Assembly (NCBI RefSeq): GCF_023509525.1
Contig: NZ_JAKNCJ010000003.1
Coordinates: 186,001-250,000 of the forward strand
DNA: 64,000 bases
Direction: 5' to 3'
From: Brachybacterium equifaecis
GTDB taxonomy: Bacteria; Actinomycetota; Actinomycetes; Actinomycetales; Dermabacteraceae
Under the pieces are notes generated by a model that had not been told where the DNA came from, did not search any database, and saw only the letters and a list, made by a program, of their open reading frames with translations. A program made the translations under genes and the position numbers. Positions 24,742 to 33,104 of the stretch are shown one piece after another (the first letter of the stretch is position 1; every line of letters starts with the position of its first letter).

Positions 24742-26156
24742 CACGCGGGGTCCTGACCGCGGTGGAGCGAGCCGACGCCGAGCAGCAGGAGCGCCTCGGC
24801 GAGGCAGACGTTCGCGAACTCCCCCACATGCAGGGACTCGTCGATGCCATGGGCCCTCGAATCGGGGTCCTCCACCCCGGTGACGAGGACGTCGGCGCCG
24901 GGGAAGACCTCGAGGAGGTCGGCGATGAACGGGATCGAGCCGCCCAGTCCGGTGTCCACGGGATCGGTGCCCCATGCCCGGCGGAACGACTCGCGGGCGA
25001 GGTCCATCGCCGGGGAGCCGAGCGGGGCCTGGAAGGGGCGCCCCTGCTCGCCGCGACGGATCTCGAGGCGGCTGCCGCGCGGGGCGTGCGCCTCGAGGTG
25101 GGCGACGAGGGCGTCCATGGCGTCGGCGGGATCCTGACCCGGAGGGATCCGCAGGGAGAGCTTCGCGCTCGCGGCCGGCACGAGGGTGTTCGAGGCGTCG
25201 CGCACGCTCGGAGCATCGATGCCGATCACCGAGAGAGCGGGCTGGGCCCACAGGCGCGAGGTCAGCGACCCGATCCCCGCCAGCGGCATGCCCTCGAGCA
25301 CTCCGGCATCGCGACGGAAGTCCTCCTCCGGCATGTCGACCGCGGGGGCGGGTGCGCTCACGAGGCCGGGGACGGCGACCGCGCCCTGCTCATCGTGGAG
25401 CGTGGCCACCAGGCGTCCGAGCTGGGTGAGCGCATCGAGGACCGGTCCGCCGAAGAGACCGGAGTGGACAGCGTGGTCCAGGACCCGCACGGTGACCGTC
25501 AGGTCGACCATGCCGCGCAGGCTCGTGGTGAGCGCCGGAGTGCCGACGGCCCAGTTCGCGGAGTCCGCCACGACGATGACGTCGGCCGCGAGGTCCTCGC
25601 GGAACGCCTCGATGAAGGGGCGGAAGGTGGGCGATCCCGCCTCCTCCTCGCCCTCGACGAAGACGGTCACACCGGTCCCCTGCGCGGCGAGCTCCTCGCC
25701 GACCAGCCGCAGCGCGGTCACGTGCGCCATGACGCCGGCCTTGTCGTCAGCGGCGCCGCGCCCGTAGAGGCGATCACCTCGCAGCGAGGGCTCGAAGGGA
25801 GCACTGCTCCAGGACTCCGGGTCGCCCGTCGGCTGGACGTCGTGGTGGGCGTACAGGAGGACGGTCGGGCGGCCGGGGGCCGCGGGCCGACGCGCGATCA
25901 CGGCGGGCGCGCCTCCTTCGACGCTCTCGATGCGCACCTCGGGCATTCCCGCGCTGCGCAGGAGAGCAGCGACGGCCTCGGCGCTGCGCTGCACGGGCTC
26001 GCGGTCGTATCCGGGGAAGGCGATCGACGGGATCCGCACGAGGTCCTCGAGATCGGCGAGGGACTGCGGGAGCAGAGCCTCGAGGTCGCGGCGCAGGCTC
26101 TCGTGCTCCTGGGCGGCGGAGGGGGCGTCGGCTCGGGCGTCATCGGGAAGAGGCAT
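24741..26156 (-). CDS. M20 family metallo-dipeptidase
   Basis: A 471-residue zinc-dependent peptidase of the M20/DapE-ArgE group, dipeptidase subfamily. Metal-binding motifs: LLYAHHDVQPTGDPESW (first His and Asp-Val), YGRGAADDKAGVMAH (bridging Asp), VEGEEEAGSP (catalytic Glu pair), VVADSANW (Asp) and the C-terminal GVEDPDSRAHGIDESL (second His). A dimerisation domain occurs at about 220-330. No signal peptide, so it hydrolyses imported di- or short peptides in the cytosol. A TAGCGT box at 26163-26168 (minus strand) ends six bases before the ATG, a leaderless arrangement, back to back with the DUF3043 promoter. Confidence 0.9.
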   Translation of the reverse strand: MPLPDDARADAPSAAQEHESLRRDLEALLPQSLADLEDLVRIPSIAFPGYDREPVQRSAEAVAALLRSAGMPEVRIESVEGGAPAVIARRPAAPGRPTVLLYAHHDVQPTGDPESWSSAPFEPSLRGDRLYGRGAADDKAGVMAHVTALRLVGEELAAQGTGVTVFVEGEEEAGSPTFRPFIEAFREDLAADVIVVADSANWAVGTPALTTSLRGMVDLTVTVRVLDHAVHSGLFGGPVLDALTQLGRLVATLHDEQGAVAVPGLVSAPAPAVDMPEEDFRRDAGVLEGMPLAGIGSLTSRLWAQPALSVIGIDAPSVRDASNTLVPAASAKLSLRIPPGQDPADAMDALVAHLEAHAPRGSRLEIRRGEQGRPFQAPLGSPAMDLARESFRRAWGTDPVDTGLGGSIPFIADLLEVFPGADVLVTGVEDPDSRAHGIDESLHVGEFANVCLAEALLLLGVGSLHRGQDPA

Positions 26157-26203
26157 GGCTCTACGCTAGCGCGCGTCGCGGCCGGTGCGGGCGCCTCCCC
26201 GCC

Positions 26204-26209
26204 TAGGAT
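26204..26209 (+). promoter_or_regulatory. -10 box (TAGGAT), leaderless initiation of the DUF3043 gene
   Basis: TAGGAT ends six bases before the GTG at 26216; no Shine-Dalgarno. A minus-strand TAGCGT at 26163-26168 serves the divergent M20 gene in the same way. Confidence 0.5.
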
Positions 26210-26215
26210 GGCCCC

Positions 26216-26827
26216 GTGAGTCCCCGAAACAGCACCCCTGAGCAGACCGAGCCCGTCCGCACCGGATCGAGCGCCGCCCCCTCCCCTGCCAGCACGCCCG
26301 GCAAGGGCCGGCCGACGCGCAGCCGCCGCGAGGCCGAGGCGGCGAACCGGCGCCCGATCGTGGTCGCGGATCGCAAGGAGGCGCGCCGCCGGGATCGCGC
26401 TCGCGCATCGGAGGAGCGTCAGGCCGCTCAGCAGGCGATGGTCACGGGCGACGAGTCGGCCATGCCGGCGCAGCACCGCGGCCCCGAGCGCCGCTTCGTG
26501 CGAGACGTCGTGGACTCGCGCCGCAACGTCGCCGACTACTTCTTCCCCATCGCTTTCATCGTGCTGATCCTCGGTCTGGTCCTGCCGCTGATCCTGCCGC
26601 GCCTCGCCACCGCGATGAGCTTCGCGATGCTGGTGGTGCTGTGGGGCGCGATCCTGCTCTGCGTGATCGACTCGTTCCTGCTGCGCCGGCGCCTGCGCGC
26701 TGCGCTCACGGAGCGCTTCGGCGCTGTGGGCACCGGCCTTCCCGGCTACGGAGTGATGCGGTCCCTCCAGTTCCGCCGCTTCCGCCTGCCCCGCCCGCAG
26801 GTGCGCCACGGGGAGCAGCCCCGCTGA
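26216..26827 (+). CDS. DUF3043 membrane protein
   Basis: A 203-residue actinobacterial DUF3043 protein of unknown function. A charged N-terminal half includes the family's GKGRPTRSRREAEAANRRP and the RRDRARASEERQAAQQAM segment with MPAQHRGPERRFVRDVVDSR. Two membrane helices follow (YFFPIAFIVLILGLVLPLIL and MSFAMLVVLWGAILLCVID) and a basic C-terminus with ERFGAVGTGLPGYGVMRSLQ. N- and C-termini are expected to be cytosolic. Start at GTG 26216, preceded by a -10 box in leaderless spacing. The gene is conserved near ctaC/erpA in Actinobacteria (Rv2203 region). Confidence 0.85.
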   Translation: MSPRNSTPEQTEPVRTGSSAAPSPASTPGKGRPTRSRREAEAANRRPIVVADRKEARRRDRARASEERQAAQQAMVTGDESAMPAQHRGPERRFVRDVVDSRRNVADYFFPIAFIVLILGLVLPLILPRLATAMSFAMLVVLWGAILLCVIDSFLLRRRLRAALTERFGAVGTGLPGYGVMRSLQFRRFRLPRPQVRHGEQPR

Positions 26828-26879
26828 TCTGACGCGCGCCTGCCGGCCCCGGATCGGAGCGCGGGCGGCAAGCCCGCAC

Positions 26880-26921
26880 AGCGGAACGACCCCGGAGCGC
26901 CAGCTCCGGGGTCGTTCCGCT
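26880..26921. terminator. Bidirectional terminator between DUF3043 gene and aspS
   Basis: A 19-bp perfect stem (26880-26898 with 26903-26921) closed by a GCCA tetraloop, between convergent genes: 52 bp after the DUF3043 stop and 10 bp after the aspS stop. Confidence 0.9.
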
Positions 26922-26931
26922 GCGGGGGCTC

Positions 26932-28779
26932 TCAGCCCTCGGCGGGCTGCGCCTTCTCAGCCTCTGCCGCGGCATCGCCTGCCGCGGCGGCTGCAGCGTC
27001 GGACGCCTTCTTCGCCGCGGGGGCGGGCTCGGGCTTCGCGTCGACCCCCGCCTCCTTGCGCTGCTGCGCGGTGATCGGCGCCGGGGCCTGGGTCAGCGGG
27101 TCGAATCCGCCGCCGGACTTCGGGAAGGCGATCACCTCGCGGATCGAGTCGGTGCCGGCGAGCAGGGCCGCGATGCGGTCCCAGCCGAAGGCGATGCCGC
27201 CGTGGGGCGGCGCGCCGAAGGCGAAGGCGTCCAGGAGGAAGCCGAACTTCTCGCGCGCCTGCTCCTCGTCGATCCCCATCACCGAGAACACGCGCTCCTG
27301 CATGGCGCGCTGGTGGATGCGGATCGAGCCGCCGCCGATCTCGTTGCCGTTGCAGACGATGTCGTAGGCGTAGGCGAGAGCGCTGCCCGGATCGGTGTCG
27401 AAGGTGTCCGCGAACTCGGGCTTGGGAGACGTGAACGCGTGGTGAACTGCCGTCCAGGCCCCGGCGCCGACGGCGACGTCGCCGGCCGCGACGGCATCGC
27501 TCGCCGGCTCGAACATGGGCGCGTCCACGACCCAGACGAAGGAGAACGCGCTCTCGTCGATGAGGCCGAGACGCGCAGCGATCTCATCGCGCGCGGCGCC
27601 CAGCAGCGCGCGCGAGGGCTTGGGCTCGCCGGCGGCGAAGAACACGCAGTCGCCGGGACCCGCGCCCACGGCCGCAGCCAGCCCGGCCTTCTCCTGCTCC
27701 GAGATGTTCTTGGAGACGGGGCCGGTGAGGGTGCCGTCCTCCTGGATGAGCACGTAGGCGAGGCCCCTGGCTCCGCGCTGCTTGGCCCACTCCTGCCACG
27801 CGTCCAGCGTGCGGCGGGGCTGCGAGGCGCCGCCCTTCATCACGATGGCGCCCACGTACGGCGACTGGAAGACGCGGAACGGGGTGTTCGAGAAGAACTC
27901 CGTCATCTCGGTGATCTCGAGATCGAACCGCAGATCGGGCTTGTCGGATCCGTAGCGCCGCATCGACTCCGCATAGGTGATGCGCGGGATCGGGGTCGCG
28001 ACCTCGTGGCCCGCGGCCTTCCACACGTTCACCAGGATCTTCTCGGCGAGGGCGATGACGTCCTCCTGGTCCACGAAGCTCATCTCGACGTCGAGCTGGG
28101 TGAACTCGGGCTGGCGATCGGCGCGGAAGTCCTCGTCGCGATAGCAGCGCGCGAGCTGGAAGTACTTCTCCATGCCCGCCACCATCAGCAGCTGCTTGAA
28201 CAGCTGCGGCGACTGGGGCAGGGCGTACCAGCTTCCGGGCGAGAGCCGCGCCGGCACCAGGAAGTCGCGGGCGCCCTCAGGGGTCGAGCGCGTGAGAGTC
28301 GGCGTCTCGATCTCCACGAAGCCGTCGTCCAGCAGCGTCTCGCGCGCAGCGCGGTTGATCTGGGAGCGCAGGCGCAGGGTACGAGCAGGACCGCTGCGAC
28401 GGAGATCCAGGTAGCGGTAGCGCAGCCTGGCCTCCTCGCCCACCTCGGTGTGGTCATCGAGCTGGAACGGCAGGGGGGCCGAGGTGTTCAGGACCTCGAC
28501 GTCGGTCGCGGTCACCTCGACCGCACCCGTCGGCAGCGCCGGGTTCTCGTTGCCCTCGGGGCGCTTGTCGACGGTGCCCGTCACCTTCAGCACGTACTCG
28601 TTGCGCAGGTGCATCGCCTCGTCCTCGCGGACGACCACCTGGGCGACGCCGCTGGCGTCGCGGAGATCCAGGAAGGTCACACCGCCGTGGTCGCGACGGC
28701 GGCCGATCCAGCCGGTGAGGGTGACGGTCTGTCCGATGTGCTCCTCGCGGAGCTCACCGGCCTGATGGGTGCGCAGCAC
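26932..28779 (-). CDS. aspS: Aspartyl-tRNA synthetase
   Basis: A 615-residue class IIb synthetase charging tRNA-Asp (and possibly tRNA-Asn). Domains: OB-fold anticodon-binding (1-110, [18 protein letters not shown]), catalytic core with motif 1, motif 2 ([20 protein letters not shown]) and motif 3 ([13 protein letters not shown]), and a GAD-type insertion, as in bacterial enzymes. The last 40 residues form an Ala/Glu/Lys-rich low-complexity tail after [13 protein letters not shown], beyond the usual end. Start at GTG 28779 ([10 protein letters not shown]), eight bases after AAGGG; upstream frame is non-homologous. Divergent from the DEAD-box helicase. Whether it is discriminating or non-discriminating is not resolved here. 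Confidence 0.96.
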   Translation of the reverse strand: MLRTHQAGELREEHIGQTVTLTGWIGRRRDHGGVTFLDLRDASGVAQVVVREDEAMHLRNEYVLKVTGTVDKRPEGNENPALPTGAVEVTATDVEVLNTSAPLPFQLDDHTEVGEEARLRYRYLDLRRSGPARTLRLRSQINRAARETLLDDGFVEIETPTLTRSTPEGARDFLVPARLSPGSWYALPQSPQLFKQLLMVAGMEKYFQLARCYRDEDFRADRQPEFTQLDVEMSFVDQEDVIALAEKILVNVWKAAGHEVATPIPRITYAESMRRYGSDKPDLRFDLEITEMTEFFSNTPFRVFQSPYVGAIVMKGGASQPRRTLDAWQEWAKQRGARGLAYVLIQEDGTLTGPVSKNISEQEKAGLAAAVGAGPGDCVFFAAGEPKPSRALLGAARDEIAARLGLIDESAFSFVWVVDAPMFEPASDAVAAGDVAVGAGAWTAVHHAFTSPKPEFADTFDTDPGSALAYAYDIVCNGNEIGGGSIRIHQRAMQERVFSVMGIDEEQAREKFGFLLDAFAFGAPPHGGIAFGWDRIAALLAGTDSIREVIAFPKSGGGFDPLTQAPAPITAQQRKEAGVDAKPEPAPAAKKASDAAAAAAGDAAAEAEKAQPAEG

Positions 28780-29001
28780 GGGACATGCCCTTCGTCGAAG
28801 TCGTGGGGACGCGCCCGGCACCGGGCCGCGCGCGGGGTGCGACGCCTCACAGGGCGGTGCGCACCGCCCTGATCGTAGCGCGGTGGTGAGGCATCTCGCC
28901 CCCGCAGACCCTGCCGGAGGTGGCAGGCGTCTCCGTATGCTGAGAGCTGTCCGACCTGCACGCCTGTGGGTCTGTTCCAACCCTCGCAGTCGAAGGACTC
29001 C

Positions 29002-30969
29002 ATGCACCCCGATTCCCCCATGCCCGCCTCTTCCGAGACGGACGCTCCTGACGTCGAGACCTCCCAGGGCTCCGTCGCCGACGCCGCTCCCGCCGAGACC
29101 CCCGAGGCTCCCGCCGCCCCCGCGGAGCCCACGTTCGCCGATCTCGATCTGCCGCCGGCCCTGATGACCGCGGTGGCCGCTCTCGGCTTCACCCGCCCCT
29201 CCCCCATCCAGGAGCAGGCGATCCCCGCCCTCCTCTCGGGCCGCGACGTCATCGGCGTCGCGCAGACCGGCACCGGCAAGACCGCCGCGTTCGGCCTCCC
29301 CCTCCTGGCGGCCGTCGATTCGGCCGACCGCTCCACCCAGGCCCTCGTGCTCGCTCCGACCCGCGAGCTCGCGATGCAGGTCGCCGACGCGATCGCCTCG
29401 TTCGCCCAGGCATCCCGCGAGATCACGGTGACCTCCGTCTACGGCGGCTCCCCCTATCTCCCGCAGGAGCGCGCGCTCTCGAAGGGCTCGCAGGTCGTGG
29501 TCGGAACGCCCGGTCGCGTCATCGACCACCTCAAGCGCGGCAACCTCAAGCTCGACTCCCTGCGCTACCTCGTCCTCGACGAGGCCGACGAGATGCTCCG
29601 CATGGGCTTCGCGGAGGACGTCGACCAGATCCTCAGCTTCGCTCCGGAGAGCAAGCAGGTCGCGCTGTTCTCGGCGACCATGCCCCCGGCGATCAAGAAG
29701 GTCGCCGCCGAGCACATGACCGATCCGGTCTCCGTCTCGGTCGCGCGGCAGTCCTCCACCGTGACCTCCGTGCGCCAGCGCTACGCGGTCGTCCCGTTCC
29801 GCCACAAGACCGGCGCCCTGGCCCGGGTCCTCGCGACGTCCGACGCCGATGCGGCGATCGTCTTCGTGCGCACCCGCTCGGCCGCCGAGGACGTCGGCGT
29901 CGAGCTGCTCGCCCGCGGCATCGTCGCGGCGACGATCAGCGGCGACGTGGCCCAGAAGGAGCGCGAGAAGATCGTCGAGCGACTGCGCGACGGCTCCCTC
30001 GATGTGCTCGTGGCGACGGACGTCGCCGCCCGCGGCCTGGATGTCGAGCGCATCGGCCTCGTCGTGAACTTCGACGTCCCGGGCGAGCCCGAGGCCTACG
30101 TGCACCGCATCGGCCGCACCGGCCGCGCGGGCCGCACGGGAGAGGCGATCACCTTCGTCGCCCCGCACGAGCGCCGCAAGCTGCACGCGATCGAGAAGAC
30201 GACTCGTCAGACCCTCGAGGAGTTCCAGATCCCGAGCCCGCGGGACGTCTCGATCCATCGCACCACCGCGCTCCTGCAGTCCGCTCCCGAGCGCGTCGAG
30301 CGCGGGCGACTGGACATGTACCTCGAGCGCATCGACGCCTTCCTCGAGGAGTCGAGAATGGATGCGCGCACCCTGGCCGCAGCGCTCACGGCCAAGGCTG
30401 TGGGCGATGAGGGCCCCGGCAGCCCCACGGCCGAGGACGAGGAGTTCACGGGCGCCTCGCTCAAGGGCGGCGACCGCGACCGCGGCTCGGACCGCAACGG
30501 TCCCCGCGGCGGCGCAGCGGCTTCGCGCACCGAGCACGGCTATACCAGCTACCGCGTCGGCGCGGGCCACTCCCACGGCGTCAAGCCTGCCGGGCTCGTC
30601 GGTGCGATCACCGGCGAGGGCGGCATCAACGGCAAGATGATCGGCAAGATCGACATCATGGGGTCCTTCTCCCTGGTGCAGATCCGCGGGTCGCTCTCCC
30701 CCGCGCAGATGGACCAGATCAGCCGGGCGAAGGTCGGGGGTCGCGCGCTGCGCATCTCCGAGGATCAGGGCCCTCGCGGCGGCGCAGGCCGTCCCGCCGG
30801 CCGCGGCGGGTTCGCCGGCAAGAGCGGCGGCCGCTTCGACAAGGGCGATCAGCGCGGCTCCGGCCGCGACCGCGGCGGCTATGACCGCCCCCGCTCCGCC
30901 GGGTCCGACTCGCGCGGCTCCCGCGACTGGCGCGACGAGCATCGCGGTCCGGGTCGCGATCACCGCTGA
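29002..30969 (+). CDS. deaD: DEAD-box RNA helicase with DbpA-type RNA-binding domain
   Basis: A 655-residue ATP-dependent RNA helicase. Q motif [13 protein letters not shown], Walker [19 protein letters not shown] in [12 protein letters not shown], and [13 protein letters not shown] are all intact in the two RecA-like domains (about 45-410). A DbpA/CsdA RNA-binding domain lies at about 515-600 ([20 protein letters not shown], then [17 protein letters not shown]). The tail is Arg/Gly/Asp-rich, with repeated RGG/RGGY patterns. An acidic, Pro/Ala-rich 40-residue segment precedes the core. Start at ATG 29002 with AAGGA upstream. It probably acts in ribosome assembly, mRNA turnover or cold adaptation, as CsdA-type helicases do. 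Confidence 0.93.
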   Translation: MHPDSPMPASSETDAPDVETSQGSVADAAPAETPEAPAAPAEPTFADLDLPPALMTAVAALGFTRPSPIQEQAIPALLSGRDVIGVAQTGTGKTAAFGLPLLAAVDSADRSTQALVLAPTRELAMQVADAIASFAQASREITVTSVYGGSPYLPQERALSKGSQVVVGTPGRVIDHLKRGNLKLDSLRYLVLDEADEMLRMGFAEDVDQILSFAPESKQVALFSATMPPAIKKVAAEHMTDPVSVSVARQSSTVTSVRQRYAVVPFRHKTGALARVLATSDADAAIVFVRTRSAAEDVGVELLARGIVAATISGDVAQKEREKIVERLRDGSLDVLVATDVAARGLDVERIGLVVNFDVPGEPEAYVHRIGRTGRAGRTGEAITFVAPHERRKLHAIEKTTRQTLEEFQIPSPRDVSIHRTTALLQSAPERVERGRLDMYLERIDAFLEESRMDARTLAAALTAKAVGDEGPGSPTAEDEEFTGASLKGGDRDRGSDRNGPRGGAAASRTEHGYTSYRVGAGHSHGVKPAGLVGAITGEGGINGKMIGKIDIMGSFSLVQIRGSLSPAQMDQISRAKVGGRALRISEDQGPRGGAGRPAGRGGFAGKSGGRFDKGDQRGSGRDRGGYDRPRSAGSDSRGSRDWRDEHRGPGRDHR

Positions 30970-30984
30970 TCAGCGGACATGAGG

Positions 30985-31019
30985 AGAGGGGCCTCGCACC
31001 GATGGTGCGAGGCCCCTCT
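30985..31019. terminator. Bidirectional terminator between helicase and thioredoxin genes
   Basis: A 16-bp perfect stem (30985-31000 with 31004-31019) with a GAT loop, followed by a short T/C-rich stretch, between the convergent helicase and trx genes. Confidence 0.88.
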
Positions 31020-31090
31020 TCTGTCGTGGTCGCAGGATGCTCGGGAGCGTCAGGGCGCTCCTGCCCGCTCCCGCGCGAGGCGCCGGGTGG

Positions 31091-31468
31091 TCAGGCCTGC
31101 GCCTGACCGCCCTTCTGCGACTCGGCGTACGCCGAGCGGACCTCGTCCATGTCCAGGCCCTGGACCTTGGAGATCAGGTCCTCGAGGGCGGAGGCGGGAA
31201 GGGCTCCGGCCTGCTGGAAGACCGGGATGCCCTCCCGGTATGCGACGAGGGTCGGGATCGCGGTGACGCCGTAGCGCATCGCGAGCTCCTGCTGGTCCTC
31301 GGTGTCGAGCTTCGCGAAGGTGACGTCGGGGTGGTCCTCGGCGGCCTTCTCGAAGATGGGGGCGAACCGCTGGCACGGAACGCACCAGCCCGCCCAGAAG
31401 TCGATCAGGACGACGCCGTCCTTGACGGTCTCGTCATGGTTCTCGGTGGTGAGAGTCGTGGTAGCCAT
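31091..31468 (-). CDS. trxA: Thioredoxin-like protein with CVPC active site
   Basis: A 125-residue thioredoxin fold protein: VVLIDFWAGWCVPCQRFAP (the redox site, WCVPC rather than the standard WCGPC), the cis-Pro in AIPTLV, and EKAAEDHPDVTFAKLDTEDQ. A C-terminal helical extension of about 15 residues after the core ends in KGGQAQA. The start was placed at the ATG before ATTTLTTEN (31468); a GTG at 31516 would add 16 residues across a palindrome and is less likely. It lacks a signal peptide, so it is cytosolic. A thioredoxin-family Val at this position is uncommon and could change redox potential. It converges with the helicase and follows hisS in the same direction, 60 bp away. Confidence 0.85.
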   Translation of the reverse strand: MATTTLTTENHDETVKDGVVLIDFWAGWCVPCQRFAPIFEKAAEDHPDVTFAKLDTEDQQELAMRYGVTAIPTLVAYREGIPVFQQAGALPASALEDLISKVQGLDMDEVRSAYAESQKGGQAQA

Positions 31469-31488
31469 GACCGGTAGAACGCTGACCC

Positions 31489-31518
31489 CCGTGCACGGAT
31501 TCCCTGCCCCGTGCACGG
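31489..31518 (-). promoter_or_regulatory. Two CCGTGCACGG palindromes upstream of trxA
   Basis: The perfect 10-bp palindrome CCGTGCACGG occurs at 31489-31498 and again at 31509-31518, 20 bp apart (two helical turns), in the 60-bp gap between hisS and trxA, 21-50 bp before the trxA start. This is a typical layout for a dimeric repressor or activator pair of sites. Confidence 0.45.
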
Positions 31519-31528
31519 GTGGGCGAGA

Positions 31529-32899
31529 TCACTCCCCCTCAGCGGCCTTCGCAACCGGGAGGATGCGCACGTGGAGGTCCTCGGCCGGGGGCTGCCACGT
31601 GCTCTCGTCGGCCGGGACCTGCTCGCCGGTGCGGATGTCCCGCACCTCGTCGCCCGCGCCCTCGGAGATCGATCCCGGGAACCAGACGAAGGGGATGCGG
31701 CGCTTGTCCGCGTGGCGGATCTGCTTCCCGAGCTTCGCGGCGCTCGGGGCGACCTCGCAGCTGATCCCGCGCGCGCGCAGGGCGCGGGCGATCTCCTCGC
31801 TGCGGGCGCGCTCGGCCTCCTGGGACACCGAGACCAGCACGCACGTGGGGACGTCCCGCGACGGGCGCGCGAGCTCGGCGGAGATGATCCGCGAGACCAG
31901 TCGCGAGAGCCCGATCGAGAGTCCCACGCCGGGGTAGCTGTGACGGTTGTCCGCGGCGAGGCGGTCGTAGCGGCCGCCAGAGCAGATCGACCCCAGCGCC
32001 GCGTGGCCCTCGAGGAACGTCTCGAAGACCGTGCCCGTGTAGTAGTCGAGGCCGCGCGCGATGGAGAGGTCCGCGACCATGACGCCCGGCACGGAGCGCC
32101 CCACGCTCTCGAGGACGGCTGCGAGCTCGGCGATGCCCTCCTCGAGCATCTCGCCCTGGCCGCCGAGGGCCCGCACGCGATCGGCGAACGAGCCGTCGGC
32201 CGTGCGGATGCCCGCGAAGTCGAGGCAGGCGGCGGCCTGCTGCGCATCCGCGCCGGCCTCGCTCTGCAGGAGGCGGGAGGCCGCCTCGGCACCGATCTTC
32301 GGGAGCTTGTCGAGGGTGCGCAGGACCGCTCCGGTGTCGGCGAGCCCGAGGGAGGTGAAGAAGCCCTCCGAGAGCTTGCGGTTGTTCGCGTGGATCGTGA
32401 ACCCGGGAAGCGGCAGGCGCGAGAGGATCTCGGCCATCACCACGGCGACGTCGGCCTCCAGGTGCGCCGGCAGGACGTCCTGGCCGACGATGTCGAGATC
32501 GGCCTGGTAGAACTCGCGGAAGCGGCCGTCCTGCGGCCGCTCACCGCGCCAGACCTTCTGGATCTGGAAGCGGCGCAGGGGGAAGGCGAGGTCGTTCTGG
32601 TGCTCCAGCACGTAGCGGGCGAGCGGGACGGTGAGGTCGAAGTGCAGTCCCAGCTGACGGGACGGATCGGCGCTCTCCCCCGGCTCCTCGCTCGCGTGCA
32701 GCCGCCGCAGCACGTAGACCTCCTTGTCGATCTCGCCCTTGCGGACGAGCTCGCTGAGCGGCTCGACCGCGCGCGTCTCGATCCCGGAGAACCCGTGGAG
32801 CTCGGCGACCTCGCGGAACACGTCGATGACGTGCTGCTCGATCTGGCGCTGCGCGGGCAGCCACTCGGGGAATCCGGACAGGGCGCTGATCTTCGCCAC
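31529..32899 (-). CDS. hisS: Histidyl-tRNA synthetase
   Basis: A 456-residue class IIa synthetase. Motif 1 follows SGFPEWLPAQR; motif 2 is VWRGERPQDGRFREFYQADLDIV; the histidine-binding signature is RGLDYYTGTVFE; motif 3 and anticodon-binding domain complete the C-terminal part (VLVSVSQEAERARSEEIARAL). The GTG at 32899 (VAKISALSGF) has AAGGAG five bases upstream, better than the ATG 8 residues earlier. It is divergent from the DUF349 gene. The length is in the usual range. It is likely co-transcribed with trxA, unless the palindrome region provides a promoter. Confidence 0.95.
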   Translation of the reverse strand: MAKISALSGFPEWLPAQRQIEQHVIDVFREVAELHGFSGIETRAVEPLSELVRKGEIDKEVYVLRRLHASEEPGESADPSRQLGLHFDLTVPLARYVLEHQNDLAFPLRRFQIQKVWRGERPQDGRFREFYQADLDIVGQDVLPAHLEADVAVVMAEILSRLPLPGFTIHANNRKLSEGFFTSLGLADTGAVLRTLDKLPKIGAEAASRLLQSEAGADAQQAAACLDFAGIRTADGSFADRVRALGGQGEMLEEGIAELAAVLESVGRSVPGVMVADLSIARGLDYYTGTVFETFLEGHAALGSICSGGRYDRLAADNRHSYPGVGLSIGLSRLVSRIISAELARPSRDVPTCVLVSVSQEAERARSEEIARALRARGISCEVAPSAAKLGKQIRHADKRRIPFVWFPGSISEGAGDEVRDIRTGEQVPADESTWQPPAEDLHVRILPVAKAAEGE

Positions 32900-33104
32900 G
32901 AGGTCTCCTTGCATGAGGGGTCGGCCCTCCATTATCCGCCCTCGCGCCCCCGAGGGGCCGCCGTGCCCGCGCTCACGGGCAGGGGCGCGGGCACGGCAGG
33001 GAAGCCCTGTAGAGTGCGCTCGCGTGGCGATCCGCGCCACATCCGATGAGGCCACGGCAGTGGCAGTGCCCGCGATCCCAGCGGAATGAACGAAGGAGCT
33101 CCTG

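Noticed and set aside
26932-30963. A 1343-codon minus-strand open frame running through aspS and under the helicase gene
   Set aside because: Only the aspS part (to 28779) is homologous to a protein; the rest is antisense to the DEAD-box helicase, which has perfect motifs on the other strand.
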